This document shows, piece after piece, positions 55,523 to 64,000 of a stretch of DNA of 64,000 nucleotides. Location: positions 152,322 to 216,321 of the forward strand of contig JBBACY010000002.1 in NCBI GenBank assembly GCA_041656735.1. The letters run 5' to 3'. Under the pieces are notes generated by a model. It was given only the letters and a program-made list of their open reading frames with translations. It searched no databases and had not been told where the DNA came from. Within the stretch, counting starts at the first letter, position 1. The number at the start of each line of letters is the position of its first letter. The position numbers and the translations under genes are program-made. Origin of the DNA: Perlabentimonas sp041656735 (GTDB lineage Bacteria > Bacteroidota > Bacteroidia > Bacteroidales > Tenuifilaceae).

Positions 55523-58500
55523 ATGAGACGGATTATACTAAATACGGTAATACTAATTCTTATAGTTCTACCTTGCGAATCATCTTTTTCACAAGTAAAC
55601 CAAAACGGTATACCCCTAATTAAAAACTATTCTCACAGAACATATAACGCCTCGGAAACGAACTATTCTGTTACTCAGGATCACAGAGGAGTAGTGTATT
55701 TTGGTAATTCAGGTATTAGTGATGGGTACATTCTTGAATATGATGGAAAAAACTGGGCTAAAATTCCGGTTCCAAATCAAACCTTTATACTATCATTAGC
55801 CACAGATCAAAATGGCACGGTTTACGCTGGGGGCGTAGATGATTTTGGGCATCTCGTGTCGAACGAAAAAGGGCAAGTTGTATATCAATCGCTTGCTCAT
55901 TTAATAAAAGACAAGAATACTGAAGTAACAAGGGTTTGGAAAATATACACCGATGAAGAGTTGGTATACTTCTGCACATCCTACTACATTTTCACATACA
56001 ACACGCTTACCAAAACAATAGAAAACACCAAGCTACCAAAAGATAATTTCTGGAGTTTTTTAGTTGAAAAAACGCTATACACTAGTAATTTCTACAGAGG
56101 ATTACTTAAACTATCAAACGATACCATTGTACCAGCTAAGGGAGGAGACTTTTATGCCGACGGCGATATTTTCTCTATTTTAGAATGGAATACAGATACT
56201 CTTCTTATCGCATCGACCGGAAAAGGATTAACGCTATACTGCCCTAGCAAAGGTACAGTTTTAAGAGCAAACCAAATTAGCAGCACTGCGCAACAAACAA
56301 GCAATACTCTAAGAGATAACTCTATATACGCAGGTATAAAAATTGACAATAACCGATTTGCTTTTGGTACATGGGCAAATGGCCTGTATATAATTAATAA
56401 AAAGGGTGAAATTGAAACCCATATAAATACCGATTTAGGACTCCTTGACCAACCAGTTATCAACCTAAGTTACTCGGAGCAAAACTCAGGCGTACTCTGG
56501 TTAGCCCTTAACAATGGTATTGCATCGGTTAATATATCATCGCCAGTTAAGCAGTTTGGCACACATGCTGGTTTAAACGGCAATATTTCTGATATAATCA
56601 AATTCAAAAATGCGCTTTACGTGTCAACCTCACTTGGCGTTTTTAAACAGAAGGGACTTTCAGAAAAAGGAAATATGTTTACCCCCATTGATGGTATTAA
56701 CGGGGAACGAATTCATCACTTACATAGTATTAAAACTAGCGACCGAGAAAAATTAATAGCAGTTGGCGAGCGAGATTTTTACGAAATAAAAAACGGAAAA
56801 GCTACCCCACTAGAATTAAACAAAGATTTGGAATTTTACCAAGTAGTACCTTCGCAATTAAACCCAAATCAATTTTACGTTGGCTCATCGCGTGGCGTAT
56901 GGCTACTTACACACAAGAACAATAAGTTTGCTTTAAGTTCAGAACCCATAGAACTAGCCGATACAAACACTACGGTTAACTATATTACTGAGGATAACCA
57001 GGGGAATTTATGGTGCAGAACACTATCAGATTACAGAATTTATGGCAAACAGGGAAACCCCAAAGAAATACCAGAGTTAATAAAAGGAGATAAAGGATTC
57101 TTTTTTATACTAAACAACAACTTAAACTTTGCTGGAAAAAATGGAGTGCTATCCTATACGGAAAGTAACAACACCTTTAAACCAGACTATGAACTTAACG
57201 AACTACTTTCAGGAGATGGAAAAATATTGAAAAATGTTTTTCCTCTTAACAGCACAACCGCTATTGCATCCTTTGATACTGAAGCAACAAAATCCGCATC
57301 AATACTCAGGTACATCGATAATCGTTGGGTAATTGATAGCAGCGCGCTAAGTATAATACCTCCAATGACTACCCAAAAAGCAAAACAATACGGTAATTTT
57401 ATCTACGTTGGCGGACAAGAGGGGCTATTTATTTTCGACAACAGCGTAAATAAAGATTTCAAAATAAAACCCAATACCATAATCCGCTCCATATCTATTG
57501 GGAACGATTCGGTGGTTTACAAAGGGGCCGAAGGTTTCTTTAAATCATTGGTACAAAACAATAGTAAGGTTCTACAGTTCCATTCTCCAATAAAATTTAA
57601 GCACAACAACATTAAATTCTCGTTCACAGCACCCTTTTTCGAAGGAGAAGACGACATAACATACTCATCCTTCCTTGAAGGGTTCAACAAAACATGGTCC
57701 ACCTGGCTACCTGACAATACAAGCAACTACACTAACCTCGACGAAGGAACCTACCGTTTCCATATAAAATCGCGGAACATATACGGTACGGAGAGCGATG
57801 AAACAATTTTTGAATTCAGGATTTTACCACCTTGGTACAAAACCTGGTGGGCATACTTAGGTTACGTTATTATTGGATTTTTTGTACTGTGGCTTTCCAT
57901 TAAATGGTACACGCGTAAACTGCAAGCAGATAAGCAACGGCTGGAAATAATTGTAAAAGAACGTACTGCAGAGATTGTTGAGCAGAACAAAAAAATTGAA
58001 ACTCAAAATAAATCCATTACCGACTCAATACGCTACGCTAAACGTATACAGACTGCTGTGCTGCCCGACAAGCAAACCTGCAAACTCTTCGACTACTTTA
58101 TATATTTCCTTCCAAAGGATATTGTTAGTGGCGACTTTTACTGGGTACACCACTTCGAAAAGCATAAACGACTTATATTTATCGCAGCTGACTGCACAGG
58201 CCATGGGGTTCCAGGCGCCTTTATGAGTATGTTAGGAACCTCTTTCCTTAATGAGATTGTGGCTAAACTCGATGTAAACCACTCCGACTCAATATTAAAC
58301 CTACTGCGAAACGATGTAATTAACACCCTAAGTCAGGGGCTAAAAGAAGGAGACCGCGACGAGCGAAAAGATGGGATGGATATGGCTCTTGTGTCAATCA
58401 ATCTGGAAACTATGATTATGGAGTTTTCGGGCGCAAACAACCCTCTTGTACTTATTCGTAACGGTGAACTTACTGAGTACAAACCCGACAAAATGCCTAT

Positions 58501-58780
58501 TGGCGCTTATGTAAAGCAACATATTCCTTTTCAGCGTACCGAAATTCAACTAGAATCAGGCGATCAATTTTACTTGTTCTCGGATGGTTATGTAGATCAA
58601 TTTGGCGGAGGCAATGGTCGGAAATATATGAAAAAAAGGTTCAAAGAGTACCTCCTTTCCATATCCAGCCAACCTATGAATATCCAAAAGGCTCTTTTAA
58701 AAGAAGAAATGAGTATATGGATGAAAGACGATGAGCAAATAGACGACCAGCTAATTATTGGCGTAAAAGCAGATTTTTAA
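55523..58780 (+). CDS. Propeller/Y_Y_Y sensor with SpoIIE-type phosphatase
   Basis: The 1085-residue protein starts with a signal peptide and a large periplasmic beta-propeller of two-component-regulator type (about residues 25-690). A Y_Y_Y domain follows (HNNIKFSFTAPFFEGEDDITYSSFLEGFNKTWSTW, EGTYRFHIKSRN), then a membrane segment (about 775-795), a coiled coil and a SpoIIE/PP2C phosphatase domain (about 840-1085) with DIVSGDFYWV, AADCTGHGVPGAFMSM and SDGYVDQFGG. It resembles hybrid two-component sensors of Bacteroidota, but with a phosphatase output in place of histidine kinase and DNA-binding modules. The target is unknown. Confidence 0.87.
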   Translation: MRRIILNTVILILIVLPCESSFSQVNQNGIPLIKNYSHRTYNASETNYSVTQDHRGVVYFGNSGISDGYILEYDGKNWAKIPVPNQTFILSLATDQNGTVYAGGVDDFGHLVSNEKGQVVYQSLAHLIKDKNTEVTRVWKIYTDEELVYFCTSYYIFTYNTLTKTIENTKLPKDNFWSFLVEKTLYTSNFYRGLLKLSNDTIVPAKGGDFYADGDIFSILEWNTDTLLIASTGKGLTLYCPSKGTVLRANQISSTAQQTSNTLRDNSIYAGIKIDNNRFAFGTWANGLYIINKKGEIETHINTDLGLLDQPVINLSYSEQNSGVLWLALNNGIASVNISSPVKQFGTHAGLNGNISDIIKFKNALYVSTSLGVFKQKGLSEKGNMFTPIDGINGERIHHLHSIKTSDREKLIAVGERDFYEIKNGKATPLELNKDLEFYQVVPSQLNPNQFYVGSSRGVWLLTHKNNKFALSSEPIELADTNTTVNYITEDNQGNLWCRTLSDYRIYGKQGNPKEIPELIKGDKGFFFILNNNLNFAGKNGVLSYTESNNTFKPDYELNELLSGDGKILKNVFPLNSTTAIASFDTEATKSASILRYIDNRWVIDSSALSIIPPMTTQKAKQYGNFIYVGGQEGLFIFDNSVNKDFKIKPNTIIRSISIGNDSVVYKGAEGFFKSLVQNNSKVLQFHSPIKFKHNNIKFSFTAPFFEGEDDITYSSFLEGFNKTWSTWLPDNTSNYTNLDEGTYRFHIKSRNIYGTESDETIFEFRILPPWYKTWWAYLGYVIIGFFVLWLSIKWYTRKLQADKQRLEIIVKERTAEIVEQNKKIETQNKSITDSIRYAKRIQTAVLPDKQTCKLFDYFIYFLPKDIVSGDFYWVHHFEKHKRLIFIAADCTGHGVPGAFMSMLGTSFLNEIVAKLDVNHSDSILNLLRNDVINTLSQGLKEGDRDERKDGMDMALVSINLETMIMEFSGANNPLVLIRNGELTEYKPDKMPIGAYVKQHIPFQRTEIQLESGDQFYLFSDGYVDQFGGGNGRKYMKKRFKEYLLSISSQPMNIQKALLKEEMSIWMKDDEQIDDQLIIGVKADF

Positions 58781-59233
58781 CCTAACCACATTAGAATTCT
58801 GCGTTCCACATCTATAAGCATACCCCTAAAAAAAGGGAAGTTCTTGCAATATTCTAAACTTTATGTCACAGGGATAATGGCTGCAATTCCAGAATTACGG
58901 AATAGCAATGCAACCTGCGCGTCCTAACTCTGGGCGCACAAACACCTTCACTCCGCTCTCAACTCCTCATTTTCATTTAATGTTGTCTGATATGAAACAA
59001 CAGTAACTATAACAGCAAGTTGCAACCAATTAATGAATTACAAAAACCCACAATACCCCTCATAAGAGTTTGTGATTAGCATTACTAAAAGCAACCATCT
59101 TAAAATATTAAAACAAGTTACAATAAATACGAAATTTTATCATTATTTGTATTAACTTTGATAAGCAAACTACATATTAAATAATTGCACTTAAATATTT
59201 TGAATAAAAGAGAATAATAATCCTATTAAAATT
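58781..59233. other. Intergenic region upstream of the large surface protein
   Basis: This 453-base gap holds TAACTTTG at 59153-59160, a plausible -7 box of the next gene. No RNA gene or small reading frame is convincing. Confidence 0.5.
59153..59160 (+). promoter_or_regulatory. Candidate -7 box of the large surface protein gene
   Basis: TAACTTTG matches TAnnTTTG, 73 bases before the ATG. No -33 TTTG at the expected distance. Confidence 0.4.
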
Positions 59234-62011
59234 ATGAGAAGAACTATACTTACGCTGCTGCTTTCGAGTTTAGGTTTGATGGCATCCCTTGCCCAAAGCC
59301 AACTCGGAATGAATTACCAAGCCGTAATTCGCAACGCCGAAGGCAAAATTATTGCCAACACGAAGGTTGGTATTCAAATCAGCATTCTAAAAGAGAGTAC
59401 TACAGGTGAACCTGTTTATACCGAAACCTTTACACCCACAACCAACGAGTTTGGACTAATCAACTTAGTTATTAGTAAAGGGCAAGTTGTAAGTGGAGAT
59501 TACTCCAGTATTGACTGGTCGGTTGCCGACTACTTCCTAAAAATTGAGCTCGATGCGGAGGGTGGAACAGCCTACCAAGAAATGGGTACGAGCCAGCTAC
59601 TTTCAGTTCCCTACGCAAACTACGCTTTTAATAGTGCCTCGTCTTGGAAAGATACCGAGGGAAATATTTCGACTAAAAACAAGGTTGAGATTGCATCCGA
59701 TGGAAAAAACCTCGAAGCACCTCTTTTTGAAGTTAAAAACGCGAAAGGTGAAATAATATTTGCAGTTTTCGAAAATGGAGTCGAAATATACTTGGACGAA
59801 GAAACGGGAGGACGAAAAACACGGGGCGGTTTCGCCATTAGTGGCCGAACTACCACTAAAGAAACTAAAGAGTTGATTAACGTTACCCCAAACGAAACAA
59901 CAATTTATGTTGACGAACCCACGGCAAAAACCCGTGGCGGCTTCGCCATATCAGGGCGTACTACCACCAAGGCTGGTGGCGAAATCCTTTTGATTACCCC
60001 TAGCCTAACCCAGTTCTACGTTGACGAAGCAACAGCTAAAACCCGGGGCGGCTTCGCCATTTCGGGCCGTACCACCACCAAGGCACCAGTTGACCTACTA
60101 AACATAACACCTAGCCTTACCCAGTTTTACGTTGATGAGGCAGCAGCTAAAACCCGCGGTGGGTTTGCCATCTCGGGTCGTACCACAACCAAAGCACCAG
60201 TTGATCTACTAAACATAACACCAAGTCTTACACAGTTTTACGTTGCCGAACCCTCAACCAAAACTCGAGGCGGTTTTGCCATTTCGGGCCGAACTACAAC
60301 CAAAGAGGGAGAGGCCGATATTTTAACCGTTACACCCAAGCTAACGCAGGTTTTTGTTGAGGAAACAACAACCAAAACCCGGGGAGGCTTCGCTATCTCT
60401 GGTCGCACCACAACCAAAGAATCGGGCTTATACGATGTATTCACCGTGGTTCCTGAGCGTACCGACGTATACCTAAAACCATCGAATAGCAAGAACAGCC
60501 TACCTATTGGTTTTGGAATTCATGGTCTTAACGACAACTCGTCAGAATCAACCGAATTCTTCTCAATTTCTGGAGCAGGAACCTACGTGGCCAACCCGCT
60601 AGCGGTTGCACCAACCGTAAAAACAGGCCTTATAACAGAAATTGAACAAACATCAGCACTTGGTGCTGGAAGAGTTACTGACAATGGCGGAGCTGACACG
60701 GAAATAACTGTAAGCGGTATAGTTTATCATAAAAACTCTGTACCTACCATAGAGAATACTAATAATTTGACTCCAGATGTAGGGGGAATTATTTCGGCTG
60801 GTAATTCACCAGATTTTAACAATCTAAAAATGCAAAACCTAACGCCAAGCACCACATACAAGGTTAGGGCATTTGCTATCAATTCCGACGGGCTAACTAG
60901 TTACGGTGAACCCAGAGAATTTACAACCATCCGCAAAGTTGTAAAAACGATTACCGTTAAAGTTACCAATGATAGCGAAACAGCAATTACTGATGCCACG
61001 GTAACATTCATAAATAATGATATTCAAGAAGATCCTATAATCCGCACAACCAACGCATCTGGCTCGTGCACAGTTGAACTGGGCAATAATAATTACACCT
61101 ATAAAGTCGAAGCCGACGAGTATTATGCCTACACTCTTGATAATGCATACAAACCAGCAAACAACGAAACGATAGACGTTAAACTTACATCCGTTCACAC
61201 CCAGGGTAATCTCGTTACGTTTACAGTTAAAGATCAGGATGGTGTTGTTGTGAGCGGTGTTAGCATTAAGTATGTAGCCATCCAAACATATGAAAAATAC
61301 ACTAACAGTGCGGGTGTAGCCAAATTTAATCTTGGGAACTTTACAGAATATTGGGTTACGCCACCTAAAGGCTATGAAGATATACCCATGGGTACCGTTA
61401 ATCCAGAGACGCAGAGTACTGTAGAAATAACACTAACAAAGCAGTTTAAAGTTACATTTAGAGTAAAAGACCCCCAAGGCATACCAGCAGCTACAATAAG
61501 TGGTATTTTAGAAAAAGGGTCTGAATGGGTTCCTTTTGAAGGAGTCAACGGGATTGCCGAAGCATTTGTACCAGCCAACGAAGCTGTAGGAAAATGGGCT
61601 TATAACATAGAATCTGAATCTGATTATTTTATCTCTGGCACCATAGAGATTAAAACAGGTGACACTGAATTTGAAACAGAGGTTAAACTTAAGTCTACAC
61701 AAAAAGAATTTACCGTTAAGTACCGTATTGTGGATAACAGTAATAATCCTATTGAGGGTGCAAAAGTTCACCTGAGGGCCGATAATATTTACAATGACGT
61801 ACAATATTCCAACTCAGAGGGTGAGGTTACTTTTACAAAAGTTAAAGCTATTATTATACCTGATGAGTATTACAACTTAACTATTGAAAAAGATGAATTT
61901 GGAATACACACTGACAACTACTTAGAAATTAACCATCGTTCAGATGAATACAACCCAGAAAACCCTGGAATATTCAATGTAAAAGAAGTAGTGTTACTGT
62001 TAACGTTTTAG
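59234..62011 (+). CDS. Large surface protein with invariant 15-residue repeats (probable 3' frameshift)
   Basis: This 925-residue protein has a signal peptide (ending SLAQ), an N-terminal domain of the MNYQAVIRNAEG…LLSVPYANYAF type seen in Bacteroidota surface proteins (about 25-140), six exact copies of KTRGGFAISGRTTTK with VTPxxTxxYV linkers (195-395, period 37-38 residues) plus one degenerate copy, a fibronectin-III-like domain (about 455-565) and four similar carboxypeptidase-regulatory/Ig-like domains. It ends abruptly with VVLLLTF. A fifth such domain is encoded directly downstream in the -1 frame, so this is likely a frameshifted or slippery gene. Confidence 0.78.
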   Translation: MRRTILTLLLSSLGLMASLAQSQLGMNYQAVIRNAEGKIIANTKVGIQISILKESTTGEPVYTETFTPTTNEFGLINLVISKGQVVSGDYSSIDWSVADYFLKIELDAEGGTAYQEMGTSQLLSVPYANYAFNSASSWKDTEGNISTKNKVEIASDGKNLEAPLFEVKNAKGEIIFAVFENGVEIYLDEETGGRKTRGGFAISGRTTTKETKELINVTPNETTIYVDEPTAKTRGGFAISGRTTTKAGGEILLITPSLTQFYVDEATAKTRGGFAISGRTTTKAPVDLLNITPSLTQFYVDEAAAKTRGGFAISGRTTTKAPVDLLNITPSLTQFYVAEPSTKTRGGFAISGRTTTKEGEADILTVTPKLTQVFVEETTTKTRGGFAISGRTTTKESGLYDVFTVVPERTDVYLKPSNSKNSLPIGFGIHGLNDNSSESTEFFSISGAGTYVANPLAVAPTVKTGLITEIEQTSALGAGRVTDNGGADTEITVSGIVYHKNSVPTIENTNNLTPDVGGIISAGNSPDFNNLKMQNLTPSTTYKVRAFAINSDGLTSYGEPREFTTIRKVVKTITVKVTNDSETAITDATVTFINNDIQEDPIIRTTNASGSCTVELGNNNYTYKVEADEYYAYTLDNAYKPANNETIDVKLTSVHTQGNLVTFTVKDQDGVVVSGVSIKYVAIQTYEKYTNSAGVAKFNLGNFTEYWVTPPKGYEDIPMGTVNPETQSTVEITLTKQFKVTFRVKDPQGIPAATISGILEKGSEWVPFEGVNGIAEAFVPANEAVGKWAYNIESESDYFISGTIEIKTGDTEFETEVKLKSTQKEFTVKYRIVDNSNNPIEGAKVHLRADNIYNDVQYSNSEGEVTFTKVKAIIIPDEYYNLTIEKDEFGIHTDNYLEINHRSDEYNPENPGIFNVKEVVLLLTF

Positions 62012-62328
62012 TTAGTGGCATTAATGGTATATATGATTATGCGATAATTAGGTTAAGTGGCAATAATTATCCTGAAGACACACAGAATGCTGTGGATGGT
62101 AACACGGTTACATTTAACAATGTAGGTGTAGCAGGATCACCGTACGATTTATATGCTAATGGACATAAAGATGGTGACCCAATCGAACCTAATTTTGGTA
62201 GTATGTTTTTCCATATAAAAGCGACTAATGAGTCTAGATCAAACGAAGCGACAGGCAATGGTTATTGGTATAAAGTCGATTATGACGATACACAAAGAAC
62301 TGTTAATATTGTAATAACTAAGGAATAA
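61984..62328 (+). pseudogene. Out-of-frame C-terminal domain of the surface protein
   Basis: Read in the -1 frame from A-run 61981-61984, this segment codes for RSSVTVNVLVSGINGIYDY… through to VNIVITKE, stop 62326-62328. Its strand pattern (TVNVLV, NTVTFNNV, SPYDLYANG) matches the preceding Ig-like domains. The frame is open from 61948. No start codon or ribosome site of its own is visible except a late ATG at 62092, so it is better read as the real end of the upstream protein. Confidence 0.7.
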
Positions 62329-62351
62329 TAGATCTAACTTAAGCATAATAA

Positions 62352-62846
62352 ATGAAACAAAACACAATAAAACACAGGGCAATAAAACTACTACTAACGG
62401 TTGTAATTACAACCGTTAGTATGACCCTGTGGGCTCAACAAACAGTACTCTCTGGTGGCACATACCACAAGAATGATGCTGGCTCAATAAGCTGGAGCCT
62501 TGGTGAAACGGCAATAACTACACTTAAAACTAGTGAGTATATTATTACCCAAGGATTTCAGCAAAGCATGCTTACGGTAACAGCTATTGATAAAGAACCT
62601 AGCATATCAATTAATATTAAGGCCTACCCAAACCCAACTAACAACTATGTGTTTATTGAGGTTGATGGTGAAATAACAAACCTTAAATACGAGGTTTACA
62701 CCGTGAATGGACTAAATATTGCAGAGAAACCCTTCGATAGCAATCCGCAAAATATTGCATTCGGGCAACTCAACTCAGGAGTTTACCTAATTAGAATACA
62801 ACGGGATAACCAAACCATTAGAACCCTTAGGGTGGTTAAAGACTAA
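62352..62846 (+). CDS. Small T9SS type A sorting-domain protein
   Basis: This 164-residue protein has a signal peptide (ending LWAQ), a short segment (GGTYHKNDAGSISWSLGETAI…YIITQGFQQ) common in small Bacteroidota secreted proteins, and a C-terminal Por-type T9SS sorting domain (YPNPTNNYVFIEV, GVYLIRI, RTLRVVKD). The codons of the signal peptide contain a 30-bp perfect palindrome. It lies 23 bases after the frameshifted surface gene. Its role is unknown. Confidence 0.85.
   Translation: MKQNTIKHRAIKLLLTVVITTVSMTLWAQQTVLSGGTYHKNDAGSISWSLGETAITTLKTSEYIITQGFQQSMLTVTAIDKEPSISINIKAYPNPTNNYVFIEVDGEITNLKYEVYTVNGLNIAEKPFDSNPQNIAFGQLNSGVYLIRIQRDNQTIRTLRVVKD
62392..62421. repeat. 30-bp perfect palindrome inside the T9SS gene
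   Basis: The left arm TACTAACGGTTGTAA (62392-62406) is followed directly by its reverse complement TTACAACCGTTAGTA (62407-62421). It lies within codons of the signal peptide, about 40 bases after the ATG. Without a loop it can form a cruciform or a strong RNA hairpin. Confidence 0.9.
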
Positions 62847-62852
62847 GGCAAT

Positions 62853-62892
62853 AAAAAAAGGGAGGCGGCCAATTGGCCGCCTCCCTTTTTTT
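62853..62892. terminator. Strong bidirectional terminator
   Basis: The stem GGGAGGCGGCCAATTGGCCGCCTCCC is perfectly palindromic and flanked by an A-run and a T-run. It follows the T9SS gene and blocks transcription to and from the repeat array. Confidence 0.92.
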
Positions 62893-62939
62893 AATCGTAA
62901 ACCTTAAAGCAGCATTAGCACGCATCAAATTAAATATAG

Positions 62940-64000
62940 TTTTAGGGCTGTGGGCTTCGGCTTCCCTTCGACTTCCCTCAGGGCAGGCAGCTCAGCCTAA
63001 CCTTCGAATCCGAAGGATTCAAAGGTTTATAGAACGACAAAATAGCGGAAGGTATTCGACCTCATCGAGGTCGTATAGCATAGCAAAATGATAAAAGCTA
63101 TAAACATATAACCCCTTCGGGGTTAAACAAATACGTAACAATCAATTAGATAGTATACCCTTCCACTATTGAATAGCGAATATCGAACACCGAATAATAA
63201 ATATCGAATATCGAAGGTTGGATAACGCAAATCTTTTGCTTTGGCGCAATGACCTCTCGTATTACATTACTTCGAAATTCATTATTCGAAATTCATCATT
63301 CATGATTTAATGTTTGGTTTTACCTTTGAATGCTCAGGGTGATGGTCAGCCTGAGCGAACAAACGAATCCGAAGGATTTGAATGTTTATAGAACGACAAA
63401 ATAGCGGAAGGTATTCGACCTCATCGAGGTCGTATAGCATAGCAAAATGATAAAGGCTATAAACATATAACCCCTTCGGGGTTAAATAAATACTTAACAA
63501 TCAATTAGATAGTATACCCTTCCATTATTGAATAGCGAATATCGAACACCGAATAATAAATATAGAATATCGAAGGTTGGATAACACAGATCTTTTGCTT
63601 CGGCGCAATGACTTCTCGTATTCCCTTACCTCGAAATTCATCATTCGAAATTCATCATTCATGATTTAATGTTTGGTTTTACCTTTGAATGCTCAGGGTG
63701 ATGGTCAGCCTGAGCGAACAAACGAATCCGAAGGATTTGAATGTTTATAGAACGACAAAATAGCGGAAGGTATTCGACCTCATCGAGGTCGTATAGCATA
63801 GCAAAATGATAAAGGCTATAAACATATAACCCCTTCGGGGTTAAATAAATACTTAACAATCAATTAGATAGTATACCCTTCCATTATTGAATAGCGAATA
63901 TCGAACACCGAATAATAAATATAGAATATCGAAGGTTGGATAACACAGATCTTTTGCTTCGGCGCAATGACTTCTCGTATTCCCTTACCTCGAAATTCAT
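62940..64000. repeat. Tandem array of ~359-bp structured noncoding repeats
   Basis: Three units follow each other: a diverged first unit (about 62958-63300), a second (63301-63659) and a third (63660 to the window end) that looks identical to the second over its visible length. Each full unit has four small hairpins: GCTCAGG…CCTGAGC, AATCC-GAA-GGATT, CGACCTC-ATC-GAGGTCG and ACCCC-TTC-GGGGT. The ends carry degenerate CGAATAT and CGAAATTCAT short repeats. The 66-residue minus-strand frame in each copy is probably spurious. Confidence 0.85.

Noticed and set aside
62092..62328. Independent 78-residue gene
   Set aside because: The frame is open upstream without a start and continues the Ig-like pattern of the preceding protein, so a frameshifted C-terminus is the better reading.
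63300..63859. Two identical 66-residue minus-strand proteins
   Set aside because: They lie inside the tandem repeat and only reflect its sequence; the peptide has no recognisable domain and no ribosome site.

Overview
The window is from a bacterium of the phylum Bacteroidota, most likely class Bacteroidia (Bacteroidales/Marinilabiliales type). Support comes from type IX secretion sorting domains of both kinds (gliding-associated type B in the 3106-4524 gene, Por-type A in the 62352-62846 gene), the promoter form TTTG-N19-TAnnTTTG (clearest before the L31 gene), few Shine-Dalgarno sites, a bifunctional DAHP synthase/chorismate mutase, DUF4492 ahead of cytochrome bd, and a SpoIIE-type phosphatase fused to a propeller/Y_Y_Y sensor. 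I cannot name a genus. HydF together with cytochrome bd suggests anaerobic to microaerobic life; this is an inference.

Region 1-13.5 kb holds a cytidylate-kinase-like protein, a cyclophilin, an acyl-CoA synthetase, a type B T9SS cargo, then an envelope/redox run (TlpA-like thioredoxin, AsmA-like protein, DsbA-like protein, cysteine-rich lipoprotein), a UvrD/PcrA helicase and a sigma-54-type response regulator with no DNA-binding domain. At 13.7-16.8 kb are tRNA-His, an asparagine-synthase-like enzyme without the N-terminal glutaminase cysteine, and a Wzx-like flippase. Region 17-34.6 kb is mostly housekeeping: AlkD-like repair, BI-1, L31 type B, a GlmU-like protein, Lon, CoaD, a TlpA-like protein with a degenerate active site, NUDIX/PyrE with overlapping divergent start codons, SRPBCC, BirA, RsfS, FtsH, DUF2007, CdsA, Psd, PurS, DAHP synthase/chorismate mutase.

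At 34.7-49 kb are PBP1C with alpha-2-macroglobulin (peptidoglycan repair and periplasmic defence), a DHA2 efflux pump, and a run of TPR-SpoIIE phosphatase, OmpA-like protein and a five-repeat surface protein; the last two share an N-terminal region. From 49.07 to 50.6 kb lies a noncoding array with six copies of a ~120-bp core element separated by CCTCAA/CCTTAA hexamer tracts. HydF follows on the minus strand, then DUF4492-cydA-cydB and an unlisted 43-residue membrane protein, a CydX-like candidate.

The right end carries a propeller/SpoIIE sensor phosphatase, a large surface protein with six invariant 15-residue repeats and a probable frameshift near its C-terminus, a small T9SS cargo with a 30-bp palindrome in its signal-peptide codons, and a tandem array of ~359-bp noncoding repeats that runs off the window.

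The most interesting items for follow-up are the 43-residue protein after cydB, the two noncoding repeat arrays, the invariant surface-protein repeat, the frameshift, and the SpoIIE/OmpA/surface-protein cluster. All calls come from reading the sequence; no database search was run.
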